Assembly: GCA_021292165.1 (NCBI GenBank)
Contig: CM037876.1
Span: 309,578,492-309,642,491, forward strand
Reading direction: 5' to 3'
DNA: 64,000 bases
Source: Shinisaurus crocodilurus
Taxonomy: Eukaryota > Chordata > Lepidosauria > Squamata > Shinisauridae
In this document: piece after piece, positions 63,811 to 64,000 of the stretch
Layout: every line of letters starts with the position of its first letter
How positions within the stretch are numbered: position 1 is the stretch's first letter
Notes under the pieces: generated by a model
Seen by the model: the letters and a program-made list of their open reading frames with translations, nothing else
Database searches by the model: none
What the model was told of the DNA's origin: nothing
Made by a program: the position numbers and the translations under genes

Positions 63811-63990
63811 GGCTCGTTGCTAGAGCCCCCGCTTTGCATGCAGGAAGTCCCAGGTTCAGTCCCCGGCATCTCCAGGTAGGGCCAGGAAAGAATCCCGCCT
63901 GAAACCCTGGAGAGCGGCTGCCAGTCAGTGTCGGCAATACTGGGCTAGATGGAACAAGGGTCTGACTCAGTATAAGGGCCTTCCTTCTGA
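63811..63990 (+). mobile_element. tRNA-derived SINE (family S2)
   Basis: A-box-like GTGGCTCGTTGCTAGAGC, GCTTTGCATGCAGGAAGTCC, B box AGGTTCAGTCCCC, then GAAACCCTGGAGAGCGGCTG, CTGGGCTAGATGG and CTGACTCAGTATAAGG. The nearly full-length reference copy for fragments at 985, 28000 and 54312. Confidence 0.82.
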
Positions 63991-64000
63991 GCAGACCAGC

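Overview
The window is animal nuclear DNA, almost certainly from a squamate reptile. It has spliced genes, a very high load of CR1 and L2 LINE tails, tRNA-derived SINEs, short palindromic hAT-like elements, and many long microsatellites. One single-copy protein gene is recognisable: BMP4 on the minus strand. Its two coding exons lie at 37255-37675 and 33167-34035. They are flanked by a 5' non-coding exon ending at 38964 and a 3'UTR whose distal block and AATAAA signal (32706-32711) are still recognisable. The predicted protein is 429 aa with a 114-aa mature ligand.

Layout. 1-30.5 kb is gene-free and repeat-rich. It holds many hAT-like elements with readable 8-bp target-site duplications, CR1/L2 fragments, SINEs, a 47-bp minisatellite (11027-11735), and a full-length non-LTR retrotransposon (12835-16815). 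That retrotransposon has an uninterrupted 1061-codon ORF and sits inside an older CR1 copy. From 30.5 to 39.7 kb is the BMP4 domain, which is nearly free of transposons, GC-rich around the exons, and carries simple repeats. 39.8-64 kb is again gene-free and repeat-rich, with further palindromic elements, a second copy of a GAGTC-rich element, truncated copies of the LINE, and a 919-bp hAT element.

Main points of interest. (i) A 17-codon upstream ORF crosses the last 5'UTR splice junction of BMP4 and stops just after the BMP4 start codon; its peptide closely resembles what I recall for the human transcript. (ii) There are glutamine and alanine runs in the BMP4 prodomain. (iii) The LINE is intact, and it has young relatives in the same window. 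(iv) There is a family of 75-140 bp foldback elements with 8-bp duplications, many of them fitting the hAT target pattern nTnnnnAn. (v) Two copies of a GAGTC-repeat element have perfect 8-bp duplications. (vi) Three copies of a SINE join a 5S rRNA-like head to a CR1 tail. No CRISPR array, prokaryotic operon or functional RNA gene is present. All family names beyond BMP4, CR1, L2 and hAT-like are tentative because no database search was possible.
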